From Lichenostomus cassidix (Eukaryota > Chordata > Aves > Passeriformes > Meliphagidae), in assembly GCA_008360975.2 (NCBI GenBank), contig CM039199.1:1690530-1754529 (forward strand): DNA of 64,000 bases, in the 5' to 3' direction. A program made the translations under genes and the position numbers. Positions 33,436-44,043 of this stretch are shown here, one piece after another (positions within the stretch are counted from its first letter, which is position 1; the number at the start of each line of letters is the position of its first letter). Under the pieces are notes generated by a model. It was not told the DNA's origin and did no database searches. It saw only the letters and a program-made list of their open reading frames with translations.

Positions 33436-33689
33436 GATTTTATGTCCACCAGCCCATATTGCACTGAAAAATAGAGCTGCAGGATTTGTTTCGCTTCCCT
33501 GGGACTGCCGTGTGCAGAGGCACTGGAGAGGGGCAGGGATGCTGCTGGATGGCAGCAGGAGCTGCCTGTGCTGCTGCAGGTGGGGTGAGGTGCTTTACAC
33601 AGCCTCTAAAGATGGGCATTTTGCAGCAGAACCTGTGGCCCAGAAGCACCATGGCTCCATATCCTGGGGCTGGGGCTGCTGTGGGGCAG
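33436..33689. other. Non-coding spacer
   Basis: Ordinary GC-moderate DNA between the CpG-rich patch and the tandem repeat. No recognised feature. Confidence 0.5.
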
Positions 33690-33868
33690 AAAATCCTGTT
33701 CTGCCATGGCTAGATCAGCACCATGGAGGGTCAGTGTTCTGGGATGTTGGAAAGCACTGTGGGTGACTGAGGCTCCTGTCCTGTCACAGCCAGGCCAGCA
33801 CCACGGAGGGTCAGTGTTCTGGGGTGTCGGAAAGTGCTGTGGGTGACTGAGGCTCCTGTTCCACCAGC
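33690..33868. repeat. 80-bp tandem repeat, about 2.3 copies
   Basis: The word 'cagcacca(t/c)ggagggtcagtgttctggg' starts at 33716 and again at 33796 (period 80). Both copies run on through 'gctgtgggtgactgaggctcctgt'-type sequence, and a weaker partial copy precedes the first at about 33690. The differences I see between the two full units are all transitions, several at sites that were probably CpG, so the duplication has aged by methyl-cytosine decay. Confidence 0.9.
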
Positions 33869-34916
33869 CCAAATTTCCTCCTCCCCTGTGCAGGACCTCA
33901 GCATGGCCCCACCGGCACCAGGGGCTGTGGGGGGTTCAGAGCCCCATTAGTGCTGGTGGGGCTGGGGCTGCTCAGAGAACAAGTGACCCGAGCACTAACT
34001 GTGAGAGCTGAGCCTCTGTCACACCACACCACTGTCCCCCACATCCCCTCACGGGGAAGGGCTATTCCAGTCCCTGTCCATCCGTGTGGGTTGGCATGGC
34101 CTCAGCCCTCGCCAGTGTTTGCTGACTTGTGGAGGGGTAGGACCCACTTTGTCACTGCAGTTTAATTCCCCGAGAGCCCTCCTGAGTAGTTTCTGGGGGT
34201 GTGAGAGTGACAAAAGGCTGTAATGAAAAGGAGAGGAGATTGTCAGCGCTGGCATCCCGCTGGGAGCGATCTGTACTCCTCCTGGGCAGCAGGTGGGAGC
34301 CGCGCCATTGTCCCTAATGGTTATTAGCTAGCGATGAGCAGGACAAATGTGGGGTCACCTCTCCTGCTGGCAGGGCAGCAGTTGCAGGATTTAAAGCCCC
34401 TAGGAGAGGAAGAAATGACATGGTTAGTACCTACGGCTCAGGATGTGACCTGCTCACTTTTAAATGATCTGTTAGACTTTGGGGGAGGGAGAGCTGAGGA
34501 CTGCTAGAGCAAGTTGAATTCAAAATATATTGCCTACTTGAATTAAATGCAATCAGAGACATTCACTGATATCATAATGGCTCTTGAATAATCAGCACAA
34601 GACATAGCACTGGGCTATTGACTATTTAAAGTGAGATCCAGCAAGACAGCGATTGCAGCGAGCTGCCTTTGGCGAGGGGTGGGTTTTGTTTCCAGTGCCA
34701 TGTGCTGATTCCCAATGAAGATTTAAAGCCAAGGATATAAAACAGGAAGCCTTTACATTTCCAATAAAACTTGCTTGCTTCTTGCTGTTCATGTTCAATT
34801 TAAAAAAAGACAATGTCTTCCTGCTCATGGGTCCCCATGCTCCTTGTGGATTTGCCTCATCCCACCTCTCCGATGTGCTCATCTGTGACATCTCACCCCT
34901 CCCTGCTTCTCTTGGC
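33869..34916. other. Non-coding stretch, no gene seen
   Basis: Unique DNA. GC-rich to about 34150, then ordinary. The region 34490-34620 is AT-rich and may hold regulatory sequence. Overlapping short frames only. Confidence 0.5.
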
Positions 34917-34953
34917 CTCCTCTTCCTCCCTCCTCCCTCCCTCCCTCCCCCTC
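34917..34953. repeat. (TCCC)n pyrimidine microsatellite
   Basis: About 37 bp of CCTCCCTCC-type repeats on the plus strand. Simple low-complexity DNA. Confidence 0.9.
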
Positions 34954-37900
34954 AGAGCTTTCCATGGCTAGGGATTGATCTTTCTCTTGTGCCCATTTAA
35001 CTGCAACAGCTCTCCCTGCTCTCCCCTGAGCCACTTCCTTGCCTCAGGTCGCTCCTTAAAAAATACTGATTTGCTGTTCTCTGCTGCCAGTGCTAAATGC
35101 TGCATATTACACCTTGCCCCGCTACTTCCAATTTCCTATTTTTGCCTTGTCATTACGCGCCTGCATGAATTTGTACCTTATTGCCATGAAGTTTCAGGGT
35201 TTTTCAGAGTCACCTTTGCCTCGCTGCGTGGCCTGCCCTGTGTGGGAGCTGCTGACCCAGATGTGTGCAGTGGATGTTCTGGTGCTGTTAATGGCTGCAC
35301 AGCCTGCATGCCCCGGGAGCTCCGAGCACTTTACAAACAGCACTGGAGCTTGGGGTCTCCCGTGGCAGGGAGTGTGTAGGGTTGCAGCTGGATGAGCAGA
35401 GCAGGGGCTGTGCAGATGTCTCAAAGAGATGGGGTTGGCCAGCCTTGGGAAGCGCAGGGCTCACACCGCCATGGCCCGGGAGCAAGGCTCCTCTGCCTGC
35501 TGCTTCAGAGCAGTTTGTGGTGCTTTCTTCAGGGGATTTGTCTGAAACTAGATTGTATTGTATCGGATTAGGGCTCCATAAGTTTACTATTTGCAGTGCA
35601 GCATACATCTGCTCCCCCAGTAATCTCCCCTCGGATGGGACTCACGTTTATTCTGTGAGCCGCTTCAACAGGAAAATAAATGTGCCCATATCAGTGTGTT
35701 ATTGAGGGAGTAAAGGGATGCAGCTGGTCCCCAGCTCATTCAGCAAACCTGGGCTGTGACTTACAGCTCTGTGCCGTGCACACTGTGCCACCAGCTCTCC
35801 ACAGCCCTGCCTGCTAATGGGAGGGCTTAGAAGTAGGTTCAGTCAGGGCAAGATTCCTGTCTAGCACTCGGTGCTTTCCAAACCCTGCTGTAAATCCCCT
35901 TCTGAATGGAGCACTGTGCTGGCCTTTCAGGGCTGGGGAGAGGGGAGGATTGAAAGATTTGCCTTTGCATTCTGCACGGCTCGCCTGACGCAGACATATA
36001 AACCACAGGAGGTTTGTGCTTGTGTTTTCCCAGCTCATTTCCCATAGCCTGGGAAGTGATCCCTGAGTGTCAGGTGGCATGCAGGCCACTTTCCATGTCA
36101 AGGAAAGCAAAAGAAACCAGTCTGCTCCTCTGTGTGGCTAGCTCTTATTTATCCTTTCAAGTGTTCCTTACCCAACAATGGAAATGGCTGTCCCCCAGTT
36201 ACCAATTTGGACTGGGATGGCATCTCTGACACTGAGCTTTGCTTCAGGAGCTCTCCATGTTAGGGCTGGGGAAACTTTCAGAGCTGCAGGATCATTTTTT
36301 CACCCTCAATGGAGTTTTGGTCTATTTCCAAAATCCGACTTTCCCTATTCACTGGGGAAAATTAAATGCCAAGATGGTTCTTCTTGGCAGCTCCTGGCTT
36401 CAGAGAGACTTCTTATGCCTGGTAGATGTGCCTGGCCTGGTAGATATGGCCAAGGGACAGTGAGAGGCTGCTTGGTGGCTTCATGGCAAAATTCCTTGTT
36501 GAGAGCCCTCGCAGGATGAGGGGACTCCCTGAAATAATGAGTTTCTATGCAGTACAAAAAGTTGGGGCCTTGATATTGTTCTGAGGGGGTTGAGTCACAA
36601 GTGATTTGAAGGAAAAGCTTAACCACACAAGGAGCAGAATTTCCTTTCCTGTACTTACATGAAAGTTCAGCGTCCAGCCTGGCCTGGGGAGTCTGAGGGA
36701 TTCAGAGGCTTTCACAGACAGTGCCAGTATCAAGAGAGCCATACACCAAGTTAGAGTTACTTGAGGCATGCTCATGGCAGGAATGGAGATTAAAGATGCA
36801 CTCACTTGCAAAGGTTTGGGTAACTGGAAGAAGAAGCACCTCAGAACTCAGGGCTTAAGGCATTAGTGCTTATTTACTGTTTAACACATGCAACCTGTGG
36901 TTGCAACCCTCCCCAGGCTTGTTTCTTCTCTCCTATGTGCAGCAGTGTCAATCAGAGGTAAATTGGACTTCACATGAGTAGGAATGAACCCAAACCATGG
37001 GGATGTTATCAAAGAATTGGTCAGGTTTGAGTTGAGACTTAAAATTATTTTCTCCATGTTTACAAAAAAGTGAAATCAAAAGTCAAACACCCACACTGTG
37101 ACATGCTCAGGTGATGGCAACACTTGTACCTGTGTTCCTGAGGAGTCCCAGCAGTAACAGCATGAATATCACAGTGAAAACCAGGCTGGGAAATCAACAC
37201 CCAGCATTTCAGGAGGTCTGCAAGAAAGGAGACCCAACACACTGAAGCAAATACAGAAAACACTAGGAAGCATCTCTCCATTGCAGTACACTGAAAATAC
37301 CACTCTGACCCAAGGGATGTGTATAATAGCATTTTAAGACAGATCTTTGAGAGCAAACATTGAGTTTGCCCTCGTGGATTAGATCAGCAGTAAACAAATG
37401 CTGTTGCTGTGAGATGGAGGTGGCAGGAGCTGGCAGTGGCCCTGTGGAGTGTGCCAAGAGGACAGGAATTCTCCCTGGCTCCTTGCAGCAACCAGATGGT
37501 GCCCTGAAGCCCTTCCTTTGATTTCCTAAACTCTTTTGCTGGTGCTAGTGAGCCTAAAATTACCAGTCCTCAGATGTACTGCGTGGTTTACAGGTAAGCC
37601 AAGCCCCACGCCCAAGCACCCATCTGCTTTTGCCAGGACGCAGATCCGGATCTGAATTCACTTTTTTTTCCAGCAGCCCCATCTTCATGCTCACTCCAGC
37701 TGGAGCTCCCTGCTTTAAATGTTGCTAGAACTTTGGTCTGAGCGTAGGGCTGAATTTTCTGGCCCCATCTCTGAAGGGTGCTGCTGCTGGAGGGCTCTCC
37801 CTGCCCTGGGGGTTGTGGTGCACAGTGGCTAAAGGCATCACTGGGACTTGCAGGAGTGGTTTGCTGGTTGGCTTGACTGTGTGTGATGCAAGGTGCTGCT

Positions 37901-38689
37901 GAACACTCACACACACATCCTTCATCCCTTCCTCTGCTTTATTTTGCCTGTTTACAGCAGAGCTTAAGAGCTCAGCCGTCACCTGGTGATTTTTGATCCA
38001 TGGGCTGGGGAGCTCTTTAAGCCTGATCACCATCCCCCTTTGGTGACAGCAGTGACACTCACGGCCGTGTGGAAAGGCAGTGAGAGTCCACACTAAACTG
38101 CCTTCCCTTTTGGAAGGCAGTTCCCCTTTGGAAAGGCTCTCTGGCAGCAAAGGCCAAGGGAGGAAAAGCAAAAACCCTCCTCCAATAAATTCCACAGTTC
38201 ATACTGCCTTAAAAGCTTGTCGTGATTTAGGCTTTTGTTAAAAATTCCACCTCTTGATCTTCAAAACTCTGGCTAATGATGGAAAAGAAAAATCCAAAAC
38301 CACAGACCTCTACAGAGTTTAATATATTTTATAATAAAATAACTTTCCCATGACTTCCCTCATAATAATATTTTTAAGAAAGCAGGAAGGCTGACTGGTG
38401 TTGCTGGAGTGCAGCTTTCTGCTTTAATGGGCTGCAGCTGAGGCAGTTCAGGAGGCGCTGAGGGTTTGCAGCAGGGGCAGCAGGAGTTAACTTCACACCC
38501 CTGCCGAGCGCCTGGACCCGCAGCAACTTTGGCTTGTCAGGTTGGGAGAATTTCTGCAAATGAACTTTGCAAAGAATTATGCAGGGCTTGGCATTACAGT
38601 ATTACACACTCGCCTGTTCTCAATCACTCACTGGAACTTATTTTGTAGTTAACCTCCATAAAGGACTGCACAACCGAGCAAAGGCCTGT
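34954..38689. other. Non-coding stretch of 3.7 kb, no gene seen
   Basis: No CR1, microsatellite array or RNA gene is visible. Frames up to 156 codons (37725-38195 minus) overlap frames on the same and opposite strands and resemble no family. The segments 38210-38400 and 36850-37090 are AT-richer. Confidence 0.5.
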
Positions 38690-39250
38690 CACACACACAT
38701 TATTTAGAAGCCCTTATTATTATTTTATTGCCAGTCCTTGACAGCTGAGGAAAAGCCAAGCGCTTTAATCTTTCTTTCCCTTTAGTTTACAGTGTAAGAG
38801 CTGCATGTAAGATGGATTTGATTAATATGTAACAGAGATGCAATTCTCTGTAAAATGTGCTGTACTTTAGAACCCTGGAAAACAAACTGCATCACAATGG
38901 CTTAAATCTCAGTCCATTGTATTATATAGACATCATAAATAATAGAGAGCAGGCAGATATTGCTGCAGGCTTCATCTACATAACACATCTGAGCTCTCTA
39001 TAATGTGTTCAACTTGTCACTTTTAGTACAGAAGAGAGGCAATAAAGCTAACAGCTGACTAAACCACATCAGCCTTGCTTCCACTTCCAGGGTGGTGAAT
39101 GCTCATTAAGCAATCTTAGCTGTGACTTTTAAAATCCATAACTCTTACAAATGTAAAAAAGTTGCCACAAAAGATTAAGCGCAAAATACATGTCAAAGCA
39201 TTAATTTTCGGCGTGTAGATTCCAACCACCGCAAACCTCAAATATTTCTT
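38690..39250. promoter_or_regulatory. AT-rich conserved-element candidate, large
   Basis: Roughly 560 bp without any open frame of 60 codons, CR1 or simple repeat. Motif words include 'ccttattattattttattgcc', 'tttgattaatatgtaacagagatgcaattctctg', 'ttgtattatatagacatcataaataatagag' and 'gaatgctcattaagcaatcttagc'. The absence of GC-rich filler and the many ATTA/TAAT and CATAAA-like cores make it one of the better conserved-element candidates here. No alignment available. Confidence 0.35.
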
Positions 39251-41727
39251 TCCCTTTTGTTTTATATGTGCTTTTGGTTAAAACAGATCTTCATAAAAAA
39301 TATTTGTTTCCATCTGGGGCAGCAAATAACCTCTGTGATTGTAGGGAGTGAAGGAGAAGTGTTTTTCATGCAGCCAGGGCAGGCTGTACTCCTGCACCCC
39401 AGTAGGATTTCCACTTGGCAGGGATGTTGGCATGTCAGCTGGGAGATCAGGGATGGAATCACTCCCTGGGCAGAGTTCAAGTGTGGCACAACCCAGAGCG
39501 AGGTGGTTCCTCCCAGGGGTGAGGATGAGGGCAGACCCTGTGTTAGAGGCAGAGAAATGCTGGATTGGCAGGAGCTAAAGGTTGGGCACAAAGCACAAAG
39601 CCCAGAGCTTGGGAGCCAACCATGTTATCCTAGGAGATGGCCTAGGACTGAAGGCAGGATCAGGAAGATGAGGGATGAAGGATAAATGAACATCCAAGTG
39701 CCTGTGGAGCTGCTGTTTTGGCTGGTGGGATTTTGTGGGGCACCCATGGGAGAGGCTCCATCCCAGCACTCAGGGTGCAGGTGTTGTCCCCAGGGACTTG
39801 CTCTGTGCCCCAGAGACTTTGTGCCTCTGCCAGCCCCTCTGGTGCCAGCTGTCAGATTGGCTCCTGGGCTCCTGTGGATGTACATGTTATGCTTTAAATA
39901 CTCCAGAGGCTGTGCTGGGTGGCTGGGATGTCAGTGGCAGTGTCCCAGAGCCCTTATTTGGAGATTGCCTCCAGCAAAATGCCTCCTTGTTCTCCAGCTA
40001 CCTCCAAATCACCCTCAACTCCAGCCACGTGAAGGGGGAAACCATGTAGAAGTAGGAATTTACATTAAGTATGGGATAAATGTTTAGAAAAATGTTTGTG
40101 GTGGGCAAATTTTTTTTTTTTTTAATTAAAAAGATTATTATCAAAAAGGTGTGGGCTGGAGGGTCTCTGCTGGTGTCCAGTGGCTGAGAGGTGCTTTTCC
40201 AGGGGCCAGCACAGAGGAGTTTTCCAGCACTGGGGGTAATCAGGAAAGCCCTTGACTCGGGAGCCAGCAGCTCCCAAGGGTTTTGTCACAATCCAGTTGT
40301 GAGAAAAGCCCAGACGGGGCTGAGAGGGCAGTCCTGCCCTTAACCCTGGGGAAGGTTTATCAGGCTGTTAATCTCCAGGAAAGCTAAAGGCTTTAAAGAG
40401 AGAATTAAGTAATATATAGGCTTTGCTTTGGCTTTTTGCACAAAGGAATTTCATCTTGTGACAAAAAAAATTTGCTTCCAATTATAAGGGAAACATTTCA
40501 AGGGCAAAAAAATGCAACTTGGAAAGTGTAATCCCCCCTTGCATGAGGGTGGGTGCCAAGCTGTCCTATACACAGGCTTTGTTTTTGTACTGCTGAGACA
40601 AAGTCCGGATTAGAATAGAAAAGTTCTGAAAGGAGACCCCCCTTCTACCCCTAATTTCCCATCAGATATGAAAAATGCTTTCTGCCATAGAATCAGTGAT
40701 GTTGCATATGGTCTGGGGCAGAGGTCTGTGTGGGACAAGCTGGCAGGGCTGTGAGAGGGGTTGCTGAAAGGCTGTGGGGTGGAAATGACTCAGGGGGTTG
40801 TTTCTAGTTTCTCCAAGCAGCTGGTCCTTTTGGCCAACCCCTCCCCACAGCCTTGCTGTGGTCCCTTGTTAATCATGGACAGGGGATTGCATGGGCACCT
40901 TGCAAAAGGAGGGAGCAGAATTGAACAGGCAGCTTTCTGTCTTATTAACACCCCTTCCCTGGCAATCATACCGTTTCAATGTCTTATCTTTTACATCTTC
41001 AAGCAAAACATTAATACCTGAGGCTGATTATTCTTGAATTCTTCAAGTGTGCTGCAGTCCCCTCCTCCCCCCTAATGGCACCTGGGACTCTCAGAGGGTG
41101 TGATGCTGTCATACAAAAAGTCTTTAAGAATCTTTCACTCCAGGCTGACATCCCCACAGGATGCATTTTAGCAGTTTCAGAAGCTCTTCTTTCCCAGGGG
41201 GGTTATTAAATGTCTGTCGTGAATATGGACTGGTATTCACAGCGTTCATTTCAGATTTAAATCGGTTTGAAAGTTCTGTGTTAGGTGGTAAAGAAAATGC
41301 ACTATTATTTAGAGGCTGTGGTCATGGGAGCAAAATTGGGAGCGATGTGACAGCTAGGAGGTCTCAAAGAATCAGAGGTGAGGAAAGGGAAAGGATTGTC
41401 CCAGCAGTGTCATTCTGCTACTGAGAAAGATGGTAAAAATGCCATCCTGTGTGCCAGTTCCACTTGGGCAGTGTGCTGGAGAAGTGTAAGGTATGGATCT
41501 GTTCTGACCATACAGCTGGGGAAGGAATAGGCCTGTACAGTCAGGTAGATCAACTGTGTCTTTCATGCTCAACATGAAAATAGAAAATTCTCTGGTTTTT
41601 TGGTAGCTAGAAGCTATTTCTTTTATTGGAACATAAATATAACCTTGTTTTTTGTCTTTATTTTTCACTCTATGTATGCTTATCATGCTCCTGAGAGTGT
41701 TCAATGGGGCTTCCTTGAAGAGGGAGA
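39251..41727. other. Non-coding stretch, no gene seen
   Basis: GC-richer at 39340-40060 with overlapping open frames (39257-39685 plus, 39262-39591 minus, 39686-40087 plus) that match no family. A T run lies near 40111-40123. The AT-rich 40380-40520 is unremarkable. No exon supported. Confidence 0.5.
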
Positions 41728-42014
41728 GTGACTTTTTAGATGGGCTGACAGAGATAGGATAAGGGGGAATGGATTTAAACTAAAAGAGGAGAGATTTAGA
41801 TTAGATGTTAGGAAGAAACTCATTACTCAGAGCATGGTGAGCCCCGGCACAGGGTGCCCAGAGAAGCTGTGCTGCCCCTGGATCCCTGGCAGTGTCCAAG
41901 GCCAGGTTGGACATTGGGGCTTGGAGCAGCCTGGGCTAGTGGAAGGTGTCCCTGCCCATGGGGAAGATGAGCTTTAAGGTCCCTTCCAATCCAACCCATG
42001 CTGGGATTCTATGA
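41728..42014 (+). mobile_element. CR1 LINE fragment, 5'-truncated
   Basis: Sense CR1 3' region, about 285 bp. It begins near 'gagtgactttttagatgggctgacagagataggataagggggaatggatttaaac', passes through 'gaggagagatttagattagatgttaggaagaaact', 'ggtgcccagagaagctgtgctgcccctggatccctggcagtgtccaaggcc' and 'ttggacattggggcttggagcagcctgggctagtggaagg', and ends 'aaggtcccttccaatccaacccatgctgggattctatgaagg'. Part of the usual 'ggcaggggtggcactgg' segment is missing before 'agatgagctttaagg'. No reverse-transcriptase sequence remains. Confidence 0.95.
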
Positions 42015-43190
42015 AGGAAAGTTGGTTTATTAGCTTGAAAGAAACTGGAGAAGAAAAAATTGTAGGAGGAGGAGGAGGTGGACAAAAAACTGGAAAACAC
42101 ATAACCAACGTGCTCTTCAGTAAAAGAGGTATTCATTCAAATTCTCCAGTTTTCTCAGGATATGTCTATATTTCGGTGCCTTGCCATATGTTGGAATGAC
42201 AGCAAAGTTTACCCTTAATATTTTTCCAGGCACTTCAATGTTAAAATGATAGATAGACTTCACACATGCTCTCAACACGCGGCGCTGGTGCGAATGCGGA
42301 GGATAGAGAGGCTGAGCAAGTCTGTTAGGCCTTTTTTTCATCGTTGCTCTGTGCTTGAATTCTCGTCCTCACCACCCGCTGCATCCCAGAGTGCATTAGT
42401 GAACACCCCTGCTGTGGAATCCCAGAATCATTTAGGCTGGGTGAAGATGTCCAGGTTGGTTTGTGTGTTGGTTTTCTGGTTTCCCACTCTTTGCCACAGG
42501 GATTAGATTTGAACTCACACCCACGGGGGTGCGGAGAGCTGTGCCTTCAAAAACACAGCCACTTCACTGAACTCCCCTTTGGAGGCAGTCCAGGAGGAGC
42601 GTGTGAGGAAGGGTCACCAAGGGAAGAACAAAGCCTGTTAGCTTTCCATGCACAAGGTAATTGATGTGTTAGGGCTGGTACAAGATTAGCCCAGCTGTAA
42701 CATTTAAATAGCTTGTCTGCAGATCGCTTGCACTGAAAGAACCTCGGAGGGGAAACATGCCAAGAGGTTTTTCTGCCGGGACTACAGCTCTGCAGGAAGA
42801 TCAGAATCAGCCCTCCACAGCGCAGCCTGATACCTGCCTTACCCTCTTCTTTATTACTATTGATCCGAAAGAGAAAATGTTTTAGCAATTCTGGACAGCT
42901 AATCAGTGTCATCTGATTCCCATCTCGGCGTTCCGGTGAAGGACAGCGTGTGGAGCGTGTCTGTGCTCTGCCTGCTGGGGGATAAATAGAAGTCTTCAGT
43001 CTCCCAGGCTGTCAATCTAGCAGCTTTCCCTAAGTGCCACCTTCCAGCCTCACTGCTGTTGGGAGGCAGAGCCAAACCAGCTTTGGAACATCCACTGGAT
43101 GAGGGTGTTGTCTCTCAGCTCCCTGAGGCTCCTGGCAGAGCCACTTTTGCACTGGGCAGTGCAACAAACTGCCTGCAAATAAATAAAGTG
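42015..43190. other. Non-coding stretch, no gene seen
   Basis: Unique DNA. A small GGA-repeat-like purine patch at 42062-42080 and scattered CpGs at 42278-42305 are the only local oddities. Overlapping short frames on both strands. No gene. Confidence 0.5.
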
Positions 43191-43275
43191 ACTCGCAAAC
43201 AGCAGCGATGGGGGAAAAAATGGTGCGATAACATTTGCGAGTGAATAATGTCGCTGGGGCGAATGGGATCCGACA
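43191..43275. promoter_or_regulatory. CGCAAA/TTTGCG inverted-repeat cluster
   Basis: The 9-bp word 'actcgcaaa' at 43191-43199 has a perfect inverted partner 'tttgcgagt' at 43234-43242. Five further CpGs occur in the same 85 bp ('gcagcgatgg', 'gtgcgataac', 'gtcgctggggcg', 'atccgac'). Retention of this many CpGs in a CpG-poor neighbourhood hints at selection or an unmethylated state. No factor is assigned. Confidence 0.35.
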
Positions 43276-43615
43276 GGAACCTTAGCTCAGCAGCAGCTCC
43301 TGAACTCTTTACGGCACAGCCAGATGGCCTGGTGCAACAACAGCCTTTCAGAATTAATAACTGCTGCTCTGGAGGGAGAGCTTCATGCAAGAACCGTTTC
43401 GCATTTCGGCAGGAGTATTTTATTTTTTTGTCTTGGTGCTTTCTGGCCGCTTTGCTCCGGGTGAGATGTCAGAAGTGCTCAAAAGGGGGTTTAAAAAAAG
43501 GAGAGATTCTCCATCTCCTTTTCCACTTTCTTCTTTTCCCCCACTCCCTCTGTGCTGCCTTCCCTCTGCCTTTGGCTTCGAACATTGCAGCTTTTAATCT
43601 AGAAATTATGGTAAC
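43276..43615. other. Non-coding stretch, no gene seen
   Basis: Unique DNA. The 135-codon plus frame at 43248-43655 ends in hydrophobic pyrimidine-rich translation and resembles no known protein. No other feature. Confidence 0.5.
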
Positions 43616-43760
43616 TTGTATGTGCATTTTGAGAGTATATCATTGCTGCAGTTAATTAACAGTTATTAGCGTTAGCGTACTGTGCTGTATTATATGTCAC
43701 AAATCATCGAGTCTCCCTGTGCAGTTACAGCAATTAAGAACTCCATCACACCTTCTGTAT
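43616..43760. promoter_or_regulatory. Conserved-element candidate, TTAATTAA core
   Basis: Compact repeat-free block carrying 'gctgcagttaattaacagttattagcgttagcgtactgtgctgtattatatgtcac', with palindromic TTAATTAA, several ATTA cores and two GCGTTAGCG-like CpGs. The style is that of a developmental regulatory element; inference only. Confidence 0.35.
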
Positions 43761-44003
43761 AGTCATTTGGTTCTCTTCCAGGTCTTTTCAAAACTGGAAA
43801 TTGCTAATCAAATCATTTCTGCTCTGTGCCTCGGTATCGTTTATTCCATTCCTAATGATGTGCGACTTTTTTTTCCTTGGCCGTTAACAGAGGCATCCAT
43901 GCGTCTAACCCATTTCACACCACCGTCATGCTTTGGAGAGGCGATAATGAACTTGCAGGAGGAAGTGGAGGCTTTGCTGCTTCTCCCCCCGCTTGCGCTG
44001 CTG
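43761..44003. other. Non-coding spacer
   Basis: Unique DNA of ordinary composition. No recognised feature. Confidence 0.5.
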
Positions 44004-44043
44004 CTTCTTTTTTTTTTTTCCTTTTTTTTTTTCCTTTTTTTTT
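44004..44043. repeat. Poly-T tract with CC interruptions
   Basis: About 40 bp of T runs separated by two CC pairs, preceded by 'gcttgcgctgctgcttc'. The minus strand would read as an A-rich tail, but no retrogene or LINE body is attached, so it is called simple sequence. It produces Lys-rich minus-strand frames. Confidence 0.9.

Noticed and set aside
33063..33437. 124-codon frame in the CpG island as a first coding exon
   Set aside because: Arg/Ala/Pro/Cys-rich translation expected from CpG-rich DNA; no donor site or recognisable motif.
44004..44043. Poly-T tract as a processed pseudogene tail
   Set aside because: No recognisable cDNA next to it; CC interruptions fit a simple low-complexity tract.
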